DNA of 60,903 bases from Rhodobacterales bacterium (GCA_014763715.1 JACXUV010000023.1:1-60903); one strand, 5' to 3'; counted from the first letter of the stretch, positions 40,901-48,879 are shown. Numbers and translations: made by a program. Notes: generated by a model from the letters alone, not told the origin.

Positions 40901-41748
40901 CCGGCTTAGACTCGCTCGCAATGGCCAACCTTCTTTTTGCGATTGAAGACACTTTCAACATCACGCTCGATGTCGGCTTCGAGACAGGTTTTGACACCGT
41001 CGAAGTCCTGGCCCTGATGGTGGATTCCCAAAGCAAGGAACAAAAAGTAGTTTCAACACCCGATCTTGAGGAAACACTGGCCGCGCAAATCAATCCCTAC
41101 CTTGCAACGTGGCCCGGCAAGAAACTTGGCAGGGCCGGATTGGTTAGGAGTTTGGATGAAGACCATTCTCGGCCCAAGCTATTCTGGTGTTTCCAGGGTG
41201 GGCAAGAGCTTCAGCAGCTGAGCAATAACCTTAGCCATTCGGTATCGGTGTTTGGGCTGCGATCGGGTCACCTTGCCGTTGAATACAATGACGAGACCCT
41301 CAGCGCGCTAGGCAAACTCTATGCTGACGAGATCGCCACTATTGCTCCTTCCGGGAATTTGTTTCTGGGGGGGAACTGCCAAGGCGGGCTTGTGATGCTC
41401 CACGCGGGACTGGAACTCTTGCGCAGGGGCCGTGACATCCCCTTGACCATCCTCATGGAGCAGGGGCGCTTCCCCCACTATCCAGGTAAAACACTGCTGC
41501 TCTTCGGAGCGGGCAGCTATCTCAACCCCTATGGGCAGATCGCCTCACCCGAGGAATTGTTCCGTACAGCCTACCCGGCAGGCCACCATGTCGATATCAT
41601 CCCGGGTGCCCACGGACGCTATTTCCAGCCTGAGAATGTCGATGCCCTTGCGGCAACAATCCTTCGCCATATCAATCGCCATAGCAACGTGGGCAGGGCC
41701 GTACCGGACTTGCTTAGTCACGGGCAGGAGCTGGTCGAACCATCATAA
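37894..41748 (+). CDS. Mur ligase - NRPS adenylation - carrier - thioesterase fusion
   Basis: A single 1284-residue open frame. Residues 1-455: complete three-domain MurC/Mpl-type ligase, with GIGGSGM (11-17), ATP loop AGSHGKSTTT (111-120), TNLDNDHADHY (182-192), GIERRLQ (307-313) and DDFAHHPSEI (325-334). Residues 470-960: NRPS adenylation domain with A3 MIFTSGTTGHPK (619-630), A4 FDVS with amino-group Asp667, A5 NAYGPTEATV (753-762), A7 YRTGD (840-844), A8 LKLKGYRIEAGEVE (864-877), A10 Lys951. Residues 970-1045: carrier with phosphopantetheine Ser1007 in GLDSL. Residues 1095-1262: thioesterase with Cys1162 (GNCQGG) and His1240. No condensation domain. ATG 37894 follows GGGAG. Inference: it activates an amino acid and joins it to a muramyl or similar acceptor. 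Needs a phosphopantetheinyl transferase from elsewhere. Confidence 0.92.
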   Translation: MSDLGQQHLIGIGGSGMLPLALLLKQAGHSVTGSDNLCAPERLAMLQDHGVSAFPGSDPELVKRADCVVVSPAIPEMHAEKRAARRAGIPIKTRAEVLAEIIDGRPNVCVAGSHGKSTTTAMLIHILNKAGPPDFGYMLGASFTTSDMAPSRLGAHGAPFVTEACEAHGALACWQPTHAILTNLDNDHADHYDGQAGLQKGFASFLARLPKDGLAIVCGDDPYTMKILSEVSCEILTYGFGEGNQLRAVPYGDGEFSIVLSGAELGVLSLAVPGRHNVLNALAALGMALRLGVALQDAADALADFNGIERRLQRIPTDGSWRIFDDFAHHPSEITASLCALRDTTKGRLIAILEPQLHSRVARLALPIAQALSEADLSFILPVTAHGETSKQMDGDAALADACRSMVLSTYHVADQAELLRLLNGEVREDDTLVVMAGGDGAGIAQRISRDLLRLESCAPSILLGDSRPEPPDLLALVARHAESHPNAPAVEMGHRYLSYAELLQRADDLVTMLANAGVTAGDPVGVCLNRTVDRVTSFLAILRLGGIFVPLDPALPHERLRYMLENAGARTVVVNASSPALPDMGLAFVNCGRLPERAENAEIKWDQTARAADALAYMIFTSGTTGHPKAVEISRGALANYSVAASRHFQITSASRVSQISGFGFDVSVGDMVMALAAGACLVYPTDLQSTPGPPVSRFIAQAQLTHLSLTPSALAVVPSDEHPQLSHVIVAGEACPPALVERWGRGRCFINAYGPTEATVEALFARCILGAPVTIGRPIDNMGACLLDAQLEVVAPGEEGELCLFGAGLAKGYRHLPELTDQQFPWVEIPGHGMVRIYRTGDRAKAGPDGNFIYLGRMDSQLKLKGYRIEAGEVEATLCSLPSVVDAAVSLVSSDHHPDRLVAHVVMTSDAQPPDPVKIREQLLEQLPSYMVPSVFLPVPQIPRNANGKRDRSALPVPPQLTQAPMARAIGTPTEARLMALVDEHVGANAIAGTRDSLREAGLDSLAMANLLFAIEDTFNITLDVGFETGFDTVEVLALMVDSQSKEQKVVSTPDLEETLAAQINPYLATWPGKKLGRAGLVRSLDEDHSRPKLFWCFQGGQELQQLSNNLSHSVSVFGLRSGHLAVEYNDETLSALGKLYADEIATIAPSGNLFLGGNCQGGLVMLHAGLELLRRGRDIPLTILMEQGRFPHYPGKTLLLFGAGSYLNPYGQIASPEELFRTAYPAGHHVDIIPGAHGRYFQPENVDALAATILRHINRHSNVGRAVPDLLSHGQELVEPS

Positions 41749-41750
41749 GA

Positions 41751-42947
41751 ATGCGCATCTCCGACATCGCAAAACGCGCACGTGCGAATCTAGCGTCTGT
41801 GTTCAAGAATCCCGCCGGCACCTATCGCCAACTCAAGCGTGTCGTGCGTGCGGTACTGGGGTACGCGCGCGGTATGCTTGATTACCCGGCCGCATGGTTC
41901 GGTCTATCTCGGCCTCGCGATGAATTGGCTGCTTCGGTGGCAGAATTACTCATCGTCGGCTTCTATGGTTCCAATACCCGCTCGCTCTCGGCGCGGCTGC
42001 TCGCCAGACAGATCCATCGTGGCGAAATCGGCGGTGTTTTTTTCGTCAACCAGAACATCGGTTCGATAAAAGACGTGAAGAAATTGCTTCGCCTGTTTCG
42101 CGCTGGCCCCAATCAGCCATTAATTGCCGTCGACCACGAAGGCGGAATCGTTCAGCGGCTGAATAAGTCACATGGCTTCACCCAACTGCCAGCCGCCAAA
42201 CGCGTTGCAGCCAGGATGTCTCCGGATGAGGCACAGAAACTTTACACAATTGCCGGGCAGGAACTCGCTGCGCTTGGTTTCAACATCAATTTAGGGCCAG
42301 TTCTGGACTTCGATAATCCTGAAAACCCTGCAATCGGGAAAGCAAGGCGCTCCTATGGCGTCGACCCTGAACGCATCACGGCTTATGGCGAGGCCTTTAC
42401 ACGTGGCTTTGCCAGCGCTGGTGTTCTCTGCGCCGCAAAACACTTTCCTGGGCATGGTAACTCGGTGACCGACAGTCACCACGGGGTCGCGGATATTTCG
42501 ACCAGTTGGACGACCGCAGAGCTGGAACCGTTCGCGCGGCTATTTGCGTCGCCACACACGCCTGCAATGGTGATGATTGGCCACTTGCGCCACGATAGCT
42601 TATCGCCGGACGAACAGCTCGCCACGGTCTCGGCGCCGATCGTGACAGGGTTGCTTCGTGAGAAGCTTGGATACCAGGGCGCCGTCATGACAGGTGACAT
42701 CGATATGGACGCAGTAAGTCAACTCATGAGCCGGAAGCATGCGATTATACAGGCTCTGGCCGCAGGCAATGATCTGGTCATGATCAAGAACCTGTTTGGC
42801 TATGACCCTTTACTGCCACAGCATGTCGTGCGCTGGGTCCGCGAGGCGATCTCTCAAGGCGTCCTCACTGATGCTCAGATTAAAGCAGCCGCCGCCCGCG
42901 TTAGAGCGATCCGTCAGCGCATTGGACCGGGTCAGGCGGATCCCTGA
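41751..42947 (+). CDS. GH3 beta-N-acetylhexosaminidase, NagZ-like
   Basis: A 398-residue glycoside hydrolase family 3 protein starting two bases after the fusion gene. NagZ signatures are present: LIAVDHEGGIVQRLN, FNINLGPVLDFD, AAKHFPGHGNSVTDSHHGV (acid/base His-Asp dyad) and the nucleophile Asp in AVMTGDIDMDAV. NagZ removes GlcNAc from GlcNAc-anhydroMurNAc-peptides in the cytoplasm during cell-wall recycling. The first 50 residues are an unusual basic extension without a cleavable signal. Its position makes it part of the Mur-NRPS operon, supporting a muropeptide substrate there. It need not be the housekeeping NagZ. Confidence 0.88.
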   Translation: MRISDIAKRARANLASVFKNPAGTYRQLKRVVRAVLGYARGMLDYPAAWFGLSRPRDELAASVAELLIVGFYGSNTRSLSARLLARQIHRGEIGGVFFVNQNIGSIKDVKKLLRLFRAGPNQPLIAVDHEGGIVQRLNKSHGFTQLPAAKRVAARMSPDEAQKLYTIAGQELAALGFNINLGPVLDFDNPENPAIGKARRSYGVDPERITAYGEAFTRGFASAGVLCAAKHFPGHGNSVTDSHHGVADISTSWTTAELEPFARLFASPHTPAMVMIGHLRHDSLSPDEQLATVSAPIVTGLLREKLGYQGAVMTGDIDMDAVSQLMSRKHAIIQALAAGNDLVMIKNLFGYDPLLPQHVVRWVREAISQGVLTDAQIKAAAARVRAIRQRIGPGQADP

Positions 42948-43036
42948 TTTGGAAGGCCCCACCAATCCTGCCGCAAGGACAGTCTGGTATTTCCAACCAA
43001 CGTGGCAAAAACTGATTGTTCAAAGGGAGGCACAGG

Positions 43037-43831
43037 ATGCAACAGGCACACGATTTTCTTGAGGAAAGCCGGGCACTTCACACGCTGCTGACAGAACGGA
43101 CGGATCAGGACTTTGACCGGGTTACCCTGTTCAAGGATTGGACGATCAATGATGTCCTGCGCCATTTGCACTACTGGAACTGGATGGCTGAACTGCAACT
43201 CAGCGGTGAAGGCCGCCTTGAAGACGAACTCGCATCCGTTGGTGTGGAAGGCATGCGAACGCGTGAACAGGCGCATGTCGCTGGCGCTGGCGGGCAAACG
43301 CTGCTGGCAAGCTGGTGGGAGCAGGCTCTGAAAACGGCGCAGATATTTACCACAGCCGATCCCAAAGCGCGCCTGAAATGGGTTGGTCCCTCGATGAGTG
43401 CGCGCTCATCCATTACGGCACGCCTTATGGAGACGTGGGCGCACGGGCAGGAAGTCTATGATGTGCTCGGCGTTGAACGGAAGGATGAAGATCGCATCCG
43501 CAACATCGCCGTACTGGGTGTGAACACTTATGGATGGACCTATCTGGTACGGAAGCAGGAGCCGCCCGGGCCCATGCCTTTCGTGAAGCTGACAGCCCCC
43601 TCGGGTGAGGTTTGGAGCTTCGGTGAAGATGATGCCTCAAATTGCATTGAGGGAAGCGCATCCGAATTCTGTCAGGTCGTCACGCAGACCAGGAATGTCA
43701 AAGATACCTCCCTGGCTGTCATCGGCCCGGTTGCTACAGACTGGATGTCCAAGGCGCAGTGCTTTGCGGGTGGCCGGAACGATCCGCCTGAACCCGGCAC
43801 GCGCTTCCGGGCGGGCACTGCCAGTACCTGA
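43037..43831 (+). CDS. DinB/MDMPI-fold protein, TIGR03084-like
   Basis: A 264-residue protein of the DinB-like four-helix family, closest by eye to TIGR03084 proteins (mycothiol-dependent maleylpyruvate isomerase N-terminal fold). Metal-ligand candidates are the His in DVLRHLHYWNW and in METWAHGQEVYD. Alphaproteobacteria lack mycothiol, so the cofactor must differ; no activity is known to me. ATG 43037 follows GGGAGG. It precedes a crotonase and a CoA-transferase, so a role in acyl-CoA metabolism is conceivable. Confidence 0.75.
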   Translation: MQQAHDFLEESRALHTLLTERTDQDFDRVTLFKDWTINDVLRHLHYWNWMAELQLSGEGRLEDELASVGVEGMRTREQAHVAGAGGQTLLASWWEQALKTAQIFTTADPKARLKWVGPSMSARSSITARLMETWAHGQEVYDVLGVERKDEDRIRNIAVLGVNTYGWTYLVRKQEPPGPMPFVKLTAPSGEVWSFGEDDASNCIEGSASEFCQVVTQTRNVKDTSLAVIGPVATDWMSKAQCFAGGRNDPPEPGTRFRAGTAST

Positions 43832-43914
43832 GACGAAATCACCCCATCGGGACACATGGACAAGCCGGGCAGGGGCTGTCAGTTCTCCTGCCAGCATAAT
43901 TGGAGGTAAACCGG

Positions 43915-44712
43915 ATGTCGGTCATCAAACTCGAAAAACAGGGCCCAATTGTCATCATGACGCTGAACCGGCCGGACGCGATGAACGCGCTCGGCCAGGA
44001 TGGCGACGGCAAGGCCATCGCTGCCGCCTGCGCAGAGATCACGGCCGATCCGGAGATCCGCTGTGCCATTCTGACGGGGGCAGGACGCGCATTCTCTGCC
44101 GGTGGCGACGTCAAGGCCATGCAGAACAAGACCGGTGCTTTCGGTGGCAAACCGCACGACATCCGTGAGGGCTACCGCCGGAACATCCATGTCATCGTCC
44201 GTTCGCTCTACAATCTCGAAGTGCCGCTGATCTCGGCCATCAATGGCCCGGCGATCGGGCTCGGCTGTGATGTCGCCTGCATGGCCGATATCCGCATGGC
44301 ATCCGAAAAAGCCAAGATGGGGGTAACCTTCCTGAAGCTGGGCCTGATCCCCGGCGACGGCGGCGCCTGGCTCCTGCCACGCCTGATCGGTTCATCCCGC
44401 GCAGCGCAGCTCCTGTTTACAGGGGACGTAATCGATGCCCAGACTGCCTGCGAGTGGGGCTTGGTTTCGCAAGTTGTCCCCGCCGAAGAACTGATGGATG
44501 CCGCAATGGCCCTCGCCAAGCGCATCGCAGGCCAACCTCCCCAAGCACTGCGCCTCGCCAAGACGCTGATGCGTCAGGGCGCGACAACCTCTTACGACAC
44601 GATCATGGAAATGTCGGCCGCAGCGCAGGCGCTGATGCATGAGACGGATGACCACATGGAAGGCGTCAACGCCATCCTGGAAAAGCGCTCACCAGAGTTC
44701 AAAGGCAAATAG
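43915..44712 (+). CDS. Enoyl-CoA hydratase/isomerase family protein
   Basis: A 265-residue crotonase-fold protein. The oxyanion hole is formed by GRAFSAGGDVKAM and the later NGPAIGLGCDVACMADIR; the catalytic Glu position in FLKLGLIPGDGGAWLLPRL is occupied by Gly/Asp residues rather than two Glu, so it may be an isomerase or a hydrolase rather than a standard hydratase. ATG 43915 has GGAGGT upstream. It converges with the CoA-transferase gene three bases away. Confidence 0.88.
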   Translation: MSVIKLEKQGPIVIMTLNRPDAMNALGQDGDGKAIAAACAEITADPEIRCAILTGAGRAFSAGGDVKAMQNKTGAFGGKPHDIREGYRRNIHVIVRSLYNLEVPLISAINGPAIGLGCDVACMADIRMASEKAKMGVTFLKLGLIPGDGGAWLLPRLIGSSRAAQLLFTGDVIDAQTACEWGLVSQVVPAEELMDAAMALAKRIAGQPPQALRLAKTLMRQGATTSYDTIMEMSAAAQALMHETDDHMEGVNAILEKRSPEFKGK

Positions 44713-44715
44713 GGC

Positions 44716-45915
44716 CTACTTCACGATACCATCAGCATAGAGCGCCTCGATCTCGGTTTCTGGCAGGCCAAGGCCATCCAGTACGGCGCGCGTATGCTCT
44801 CCCAGCTTCGGTGATGGCCCTTTCGGGCCGTCATCGGCGCCAGGAAACCGCACCGGAGAGGCGGGTGAGGGAAAAGTTGACCCATCGCCTTTGCTGCTCG
44901 GCACCTGAACGATAGCGCCAGCGGCTTCAGTTTGAGGGTCTTTAACGACCTCCGCCAACGTCTGAACCGGCGCCCAGGCAATGGAATGCGCGTCGAGACG
45001 CTCGGAAATTTCAGCCTTGGTGTACTTCGCAAAACCGGCATCAATAATGTCGACCAACTCAGCACCATTCTGACGGCGCGCCTTGGAGCTGGTAAAACGC
45101 GGGTCTTCCATAAGATCTTCGCGACCGATCACCTTGCACATCGGTACCCAGTCCACATCGCCCTGACGCTGGACAATGCATACCCAGTGATCATCTCTGG
45201 TCTTGAAGAAGTTGGTCATGGGCACATTCTGCTCATGCCGGCTCTTGGTAGAGGCAACGCGATTGAAGAACAGCTGGATCGCGAAATCTGAGCCGAGGGC
45301 GTAGAGGCCCGCGCGGAAGAGGGAAGACTCCACAAGGCGCCCTTTGCCGGTGCGGGTTGCTTCCACCAGTGCAGCGCAAATACCCGCTGCCGTCGCCATG
45401 GACGTCGTATGGTCACCAAACGCGGTCCGCAGTGCGAAGGGTTCCTGACCTTTTGGCACGGTCAACGCCCCAACGCCTGTGCGGCTCCAGAAGCTGGCGA
45501 CGTCAAAGCCCGGCCGGTCCGCGTCAGGCCCCTCAAGACCGTATCCGGTGAGGGAGCAGTAAACGAGCTTCGGGTTGATCTTGCTAAGCTCTTCGTAGCT
45601 GAGGCCAGAACGTTCCAGCCCGCCGGGCCGGACATTGGTCAGAAACACGTCCGCCTCTTCAACCATTTTGCGAAGAAGTTTCTGCCCCTCGGGTTTCGAC
45701 GTGTCGATCGCGATGGACTTCTTGCCGCGATTGTCAAAGTCGAAGACCGGATTGTCCTGAATGTCTGTGCCGAGGGTACGGAAGAAAATTCGGATCGGGT
45801 CACCCCCGGGGGGTTCGACTTTGACAACCTCTGCGCCCCAGTCACTCAGGATCGATCCTGCACCAGGTGCAGCCATATAGGTTGCGTATTCGATGACCTT
45901 GATGCCCTCGAGCAT
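44716..45915 (-). CDS. CaiB/BaiF family (class III) CoA-transferase
   Basis: A 399-residue class III CoA-transferase. It opens MLEGIKVIEYATYMAAPGAG and has DWGAEVVKVEPPGGDPIR and LTNVRPGGLERSGL; the catalytic Asp probably lies in GYGLEGPDADRPGFDVASFW. These enzymes move CoA between carboxylic acids; the actual substrate is unknown. Its ATG has GGAGG upstream. The neighbouring crotonase suggests degradation of a carboxylic or steroid-like acid. Confidence 0.9.
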   Translation of the reverse strand: MLEGIKVIEYATYMAAPGAGSILSDWGAEVVKVEPPGGDPIRIFFRTLGTDIQDNPVFDFDNRGKKSIAIDTSKPEGQKLLRKMVEEADVFLTNVRPGGLERSGLSYEELSKINPKLVYCSLTGYGLEGPDADRPGFDVASFWSRTGVGALTVPKGQEPFALRTAFGDHTTSMATAAGICAALVEATRTGKGRLVESSLFRAGLYALGSDFAIQLFFNRVASTKSRHEQNVPMTNFFKTRDDHWVCIVQRQGDVDWVPMCKVIGREDLMEDPRFTSSKARRQNGAELVDIIDAGFAKYTKAEISERLDAHSIAWAPVQTLAEVVKDPQTEAAGAIVQVPSSKGDGSTFPSPASPVRFPGADDGPKGPSPKLGEHTRAVLDGLGLPETEIEALYADGIVK

Positions 45916-46107
45916 GAGCGCTTTCCTCCGGATGTTTTGTCTTTATGGCGCAGACTTTCGGATACTCTCGCGCCAATGGCCAGACCTTCCGCAAAGAGAG
46001 CTTAGCAGACAAAGCTCCAAACATGGGCTAACCTCACATAGGCTGACAGTAAGCGCATATCAGGGCTTGCCTGACGGCTCTGGATCGTGAAAACAGCCGT
46101 TTGCTGC

Positions 46108-46198
<91 letters not shown>

Positions 46199-46203
46199 CG
46201 ATA

Positions 46204-47223
46204 TCACCAGCGATTCCGGACTTCTTCTGCAAAACCGGGAAGGCCTTCGATCTTCAACACTGAACCGTCGTCCAGCTTCACATCACCAGAGAACCGGCCG
46301 AAAACCTGATCCTGTGCGGTTTTGAACACGCCCAGGTCTGTTGTGTGGTGACGATTGACGATGGGTTCAAACTGCAATTCGAACCGGCCGTCATTGCTAG
46401 TGAAGCGCCAAGGGGCTGAGCCTGGCGGACCATTCGGCATGTGGAAGGTCACCTGATCGAGCTTGTGTGCCTTGCCATCGACGAACACCATATTCTCGGA
46501 CGCAGCCGATGTGTCTCCGAAGCCGTAACCAATGTTGAAGCCAACACACCTGTCGCCACACATGCCGGAAGCGGATCCCCAGTACCAAACGTTACTATAG
46601 GTCCATACGCCCCGGCCCCAATCCAGCACGCCGAAGGCCGTCTCCGGTTCAAAACTGTAAGTATCCGAACCGATGGCAATCTCCCCAGACGCCGGGAGGC
46701 AATTGATTTTCTGATTGTAATAGAAAGCCTTGGGCGCTTTCGGAAAGGGCGTTGCGATGACCATCCGGTCCATATCAGGCTGAGCGAGCCACAATTCGCC
46801 CTTTAGTCCTTTGCCGCCGCCAAACCGGGGAGCATCTACAATCAGACGTCTTCCTCCAGCCTCGTGAAGGAAGGTCAGCGACATATCCTTGTGATGCTGG
46901 ACAATGTCTCCGCTGTCTGCCGTCTCCGGCAAGCCCATACGCCCCATAGGGAAGGGGATGACAGCGCCGTCATTCACTGCAGTTCCATTCTCCAAGTCCA
47001 GCCAGGATGTGCCAAGGAAACCAAGGTAGCCATTGTCGGCAACGGTCAATGCGATGCCGTAGTCCGGCGTGAGGATGCAGTAATAATCCCACTCCTTGAT
47101 GCGGAGGCCATTGGCCTTGATTGCCGACCGCTCATACTGCCGTACCTCTTGTGTCGCCCACCCCCGTTCGACCAGCCGGCCACGCGCGTCCAACAAGGGC
47201 CCTTTGCCCATTTTATGTTGCAT
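46204..47223 (-). CDS. DUF2804 domain protein
   Basis: A 339-residue DUF2804 protein, a family of unknown function predicted to be a beta-rich lipocalin-like fold. Visible conserved parts are GYLGFLGTSWLDLE, YYNQKINCLPASGEI, FGVLDWGRGVWTYSNVWYWG and FNIGYGFGDTSAASENMV. No signal peptide or membrane segment is seen. ATG 47221-47223 follows GGGAGG. It ends six bases from the tRNA-Ser 3' end on the opposite strand. Confidence 0.85.
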   Translation of the reverse strand: MQHKMGKGPLLDARGRLVERGWATQEVRQYERSAIKANGLRIKEWDYYCILTPDYGIALTVADNGYLGFLGTSWLDLENGTAVNDGAVIPFPMGRMGLPETADSGDIVQHHKDMSLTFLHEAGGRRLIVDAPRFGGGKGLKGELWLAQPDMDRMVIATPFPKAPKAFYYNQKINCLPASGEIAIGSDTYSFEPETAFGVLDWGRGVWTYSNVWYWGSASGMCGDRCVGFNIGYGFGDTSAASENMVFVDGKAHKLDQVTFHMPNGPPGSAPWRFTSNDGRFELQFEPIVNRHHTTDLGVFKTAQDQVFGRFSGDVKLDDGSVLKIEGLPGFAEEVRNRW

Positions 47224-47439
47224 CCGAATTTATCCTCCCGGGGGCTGATCTGAGCCAGCTCATTCTCTGATTGATTTCCTACCTCTTCACCTGCGTTTCC
47301 GGCAAACCGCAAGGGGGCCGCTTGAAATCTGGTAAACAGCCGGTAACCGTAGTCTTCAGATCCTTCAGGTGTGGTTCATAAGACCTGTACCACGCTGTGA
47401 TACTGAGGGTTCGCTGGAGGGCAGAAAAGCCGTCCCAAA

Positions 47440-47456
47440 GGGTCATGAAATGACCC
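47440..47456. promoter_or_regulatory. Perfect palindrome upstream of rlpA
   Basis: GGGTCAT-GAA-ATGACCC, 22 bases before the rlpA start codon. It could be an operator for a dimeric repressor or a hairpin in the 5' leader just ahead of the ribosome site. Confidence 0.45.
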
Positions 47457-47478
47457 GCAGCTCAGAATGAGGTGAACC

Positions 47479-48774
47479 TTGAAGACCGTTTGTTCCGCAT
47501 CAAAATCACTGCATCTGCCATCGCTTGCCCTGGCTGGCATGCTTGCACTTGCCGTTGCTGCGCCAGCCCAAGCCGACAAGCGCACCCCGGCACCGATTGT
47601 CTATGCAACGGGAACGTCACCTTATCCTGCCGGCAAGCCTCAATATATCCAGCCCAGCCGTTCGCCTGCGGCTACTGAAAAGAAACAGGCGCGCATTCAA
47701 TTTCGCTACCCGGGCTCCGCTGCTCCTGCCGCAACCACGCCCACAGGGCAGGGCGCGCAACCAAGCGAAGGAGCCGCACGTGAATATGCCAGCATTGAAA
47801 CCCCGGCCCCAGCCTATTCAAATTCCGCCGCTGTCGGCATGAATGACTTCGATGCTCGCGCTGCCGCAGCGAGGATCGAAGCACAGCGCAGCGTTTCCAG
47901 CATTGAAAGCGAAGCTCTGCCGAGCCTGCAGCCGATTGCTGTTCCAGCACCTGCTCCAGTTCAGGCCGCACCAGCCATGAGGGCAGAGCAGTTTCAGACC
48001 GCGGAACGTGATTTGACGCCGGCCATGTCTTACACTGTATCGAGCGAACCGGTTCCTGTGTTTGACGAAACCAGTGTCGCGATTGTGTATGGCGGTGAAT
48101 TCGATGGGTTGCCCACAGCAAACGGTGAAACCTACGACCCGAATACTATGACGGCTGCGCACCCCACGCTGCCACTTCCAAGTCTGATCCAGGTTGTGAA
48201 CACGGTAACCGGCAAAGAGGTCGTGTTGCGCGTCAATGATCGGGGCCCCTTCGAAGATGGCGCGTCTCTCCAGGTCTCTCCGCGCGCAGCATCCGAACTC
48301 GGCATGACCGGGGCAGGGAAGGCTACGCTGCGCGTTCGTTACCTGGGCGCAGCACCGGCCACGATTCTGCCTGAAGCTCCCGCTTCAGCAGCGCAGATGG
48401 TTGCAAGCTCGGAAGATACGTATCAGCCAGCTTCCGCCGCGGTTTCCGCGACATCTCCGGCATACGTTGCACCCGCGGCCTATGAGCCTGCACCAGTTCA
48501 GACAGCTTACACTTATCGTCCCTCCGCAACTCCTACGACCGTGGCGGATTTCTATGTCCAGATCGGATCTTTTACCGACATTTCCAACGCCCAGACCCTG
48601 AGCAACCAGGTTCAGGCCTCTCTCCCGGTAAGCATTGTACCGGCCCGTGTGAATGGCGCGGACTATTTCCGTGTCCGCGTTGGACCTATGGCTAGCCGGT
48701 ATGAAGCGGAGCGTGCCCGTGAAGACCTCTCCTATGCTGGGATCGCACAAGGTCGCATCGTTGTTGGCGAATAA
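47479..48774 (+). CDS. rlpA: RlpA-like septal lytic transglycosylase with SPOR domain
   Basis: A 431-residue exported protein. Signal peptide at residues 1-32 (cleavage after PAQA; no lipobox, unlike many RlpA). A Pro/Ala/Gln-rich linker runs to about 195. The double-psi beta-barrel (200-290) has the RlpA residues TANGE, TAAH and NDRGPF. A second Pro/Ala linker leads to a SPOR domain (350-431: DFYVQIGSFTDISNAQTLSN), which binds denuded septal glycan. RlpA cleaves such glycans during daughter-cell separation. The start is TTG 47479 with GAGGTG upstream; no ATG fits the signal peptide. Confidence 0.9.
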   Translation: MKTVCSASKSLHLPSLALAGMLALAVAAPAQADKRTPAPIVYATGTSPYPAGKPQYIQPSRSPAATEKKQARIQFRYPGSAAPAATTPTGQGAQPSEGAAREYASIETPAPAYSNSAAVGMNDFDARAAAARIEAQRSVSSIESEALPSLQPIAVPAPAPVQAAPAMRAEQFQTAERDLTPAMSYTVSSEPVPVFDETSVAIVYGGEFDGLPTANGETYDPNTMTAAHPTLPLPSLIQVVNTVTGKEVVLRVNDRGPFEDGASLQVSPRAASELGMTGAGKATLRVRYLGAAPATILPEAPASAAQMVASSEDTYQPASAAVSATSPAYVAPAAYEPAPVQTAYTYRPSATPTTVADFYVQIGSFTDISNAQTLSNQVQASLPVSIVPARVNGADYFRVRVGPMASRYEAERAREDLSYAGIAQGRIVVGE

Positions 48775-48806
48775 GCACACGCTGCGCCATTGACCCTGAC
48801 CACAAA

Positions 48807-48843
48807 CCGGCCCTTTTTCCTGTTTAGTCGGAAAAGGGGCCGG
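48807..48843 (+). terminator. Hairpin between rlpA and dacC (terminator-like)
   Basis: CCGGCCCTTTTTCC (48807-48820) pairs with GGAAAAGGGGCCGG (48830-48843): 14 bp with one G-U pair and a 9-base loop, 33 bases past the rlpA stop. The following ATTTGATT is only mildly T-rich. Its right arm can alternatively pair with TCCGGCC at 48851-48857. Confidence 0.6.
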
Positions 48844-48853
48844 ATTTGATTCC

Positions 48854-48879
48854 GGCCTCCGAACAGAATGTTGGAGGCC
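48854..48879 (+). promoter_or_regulatory. Hairpin that can sequester the dacC ribosome site
   Basis: GGCCTCC (48854-48860) is complementary to GGAGGCC (48873-48879), which contains the dacC Shine-Dalgarno GGAGG eight bases before ATG 48886. Together with the upstream hairpin it forms a chain of competing pairings. Confidence 0.45.

Noticed and set aside
37338-42947. Reading the Mur-NRPS locus as a mobile island
   Set aside because: Although accessory in character, it has no transposase, direct repeats or tRNA border; only composition would support transfer, and I cannot measure it reliably by eye.
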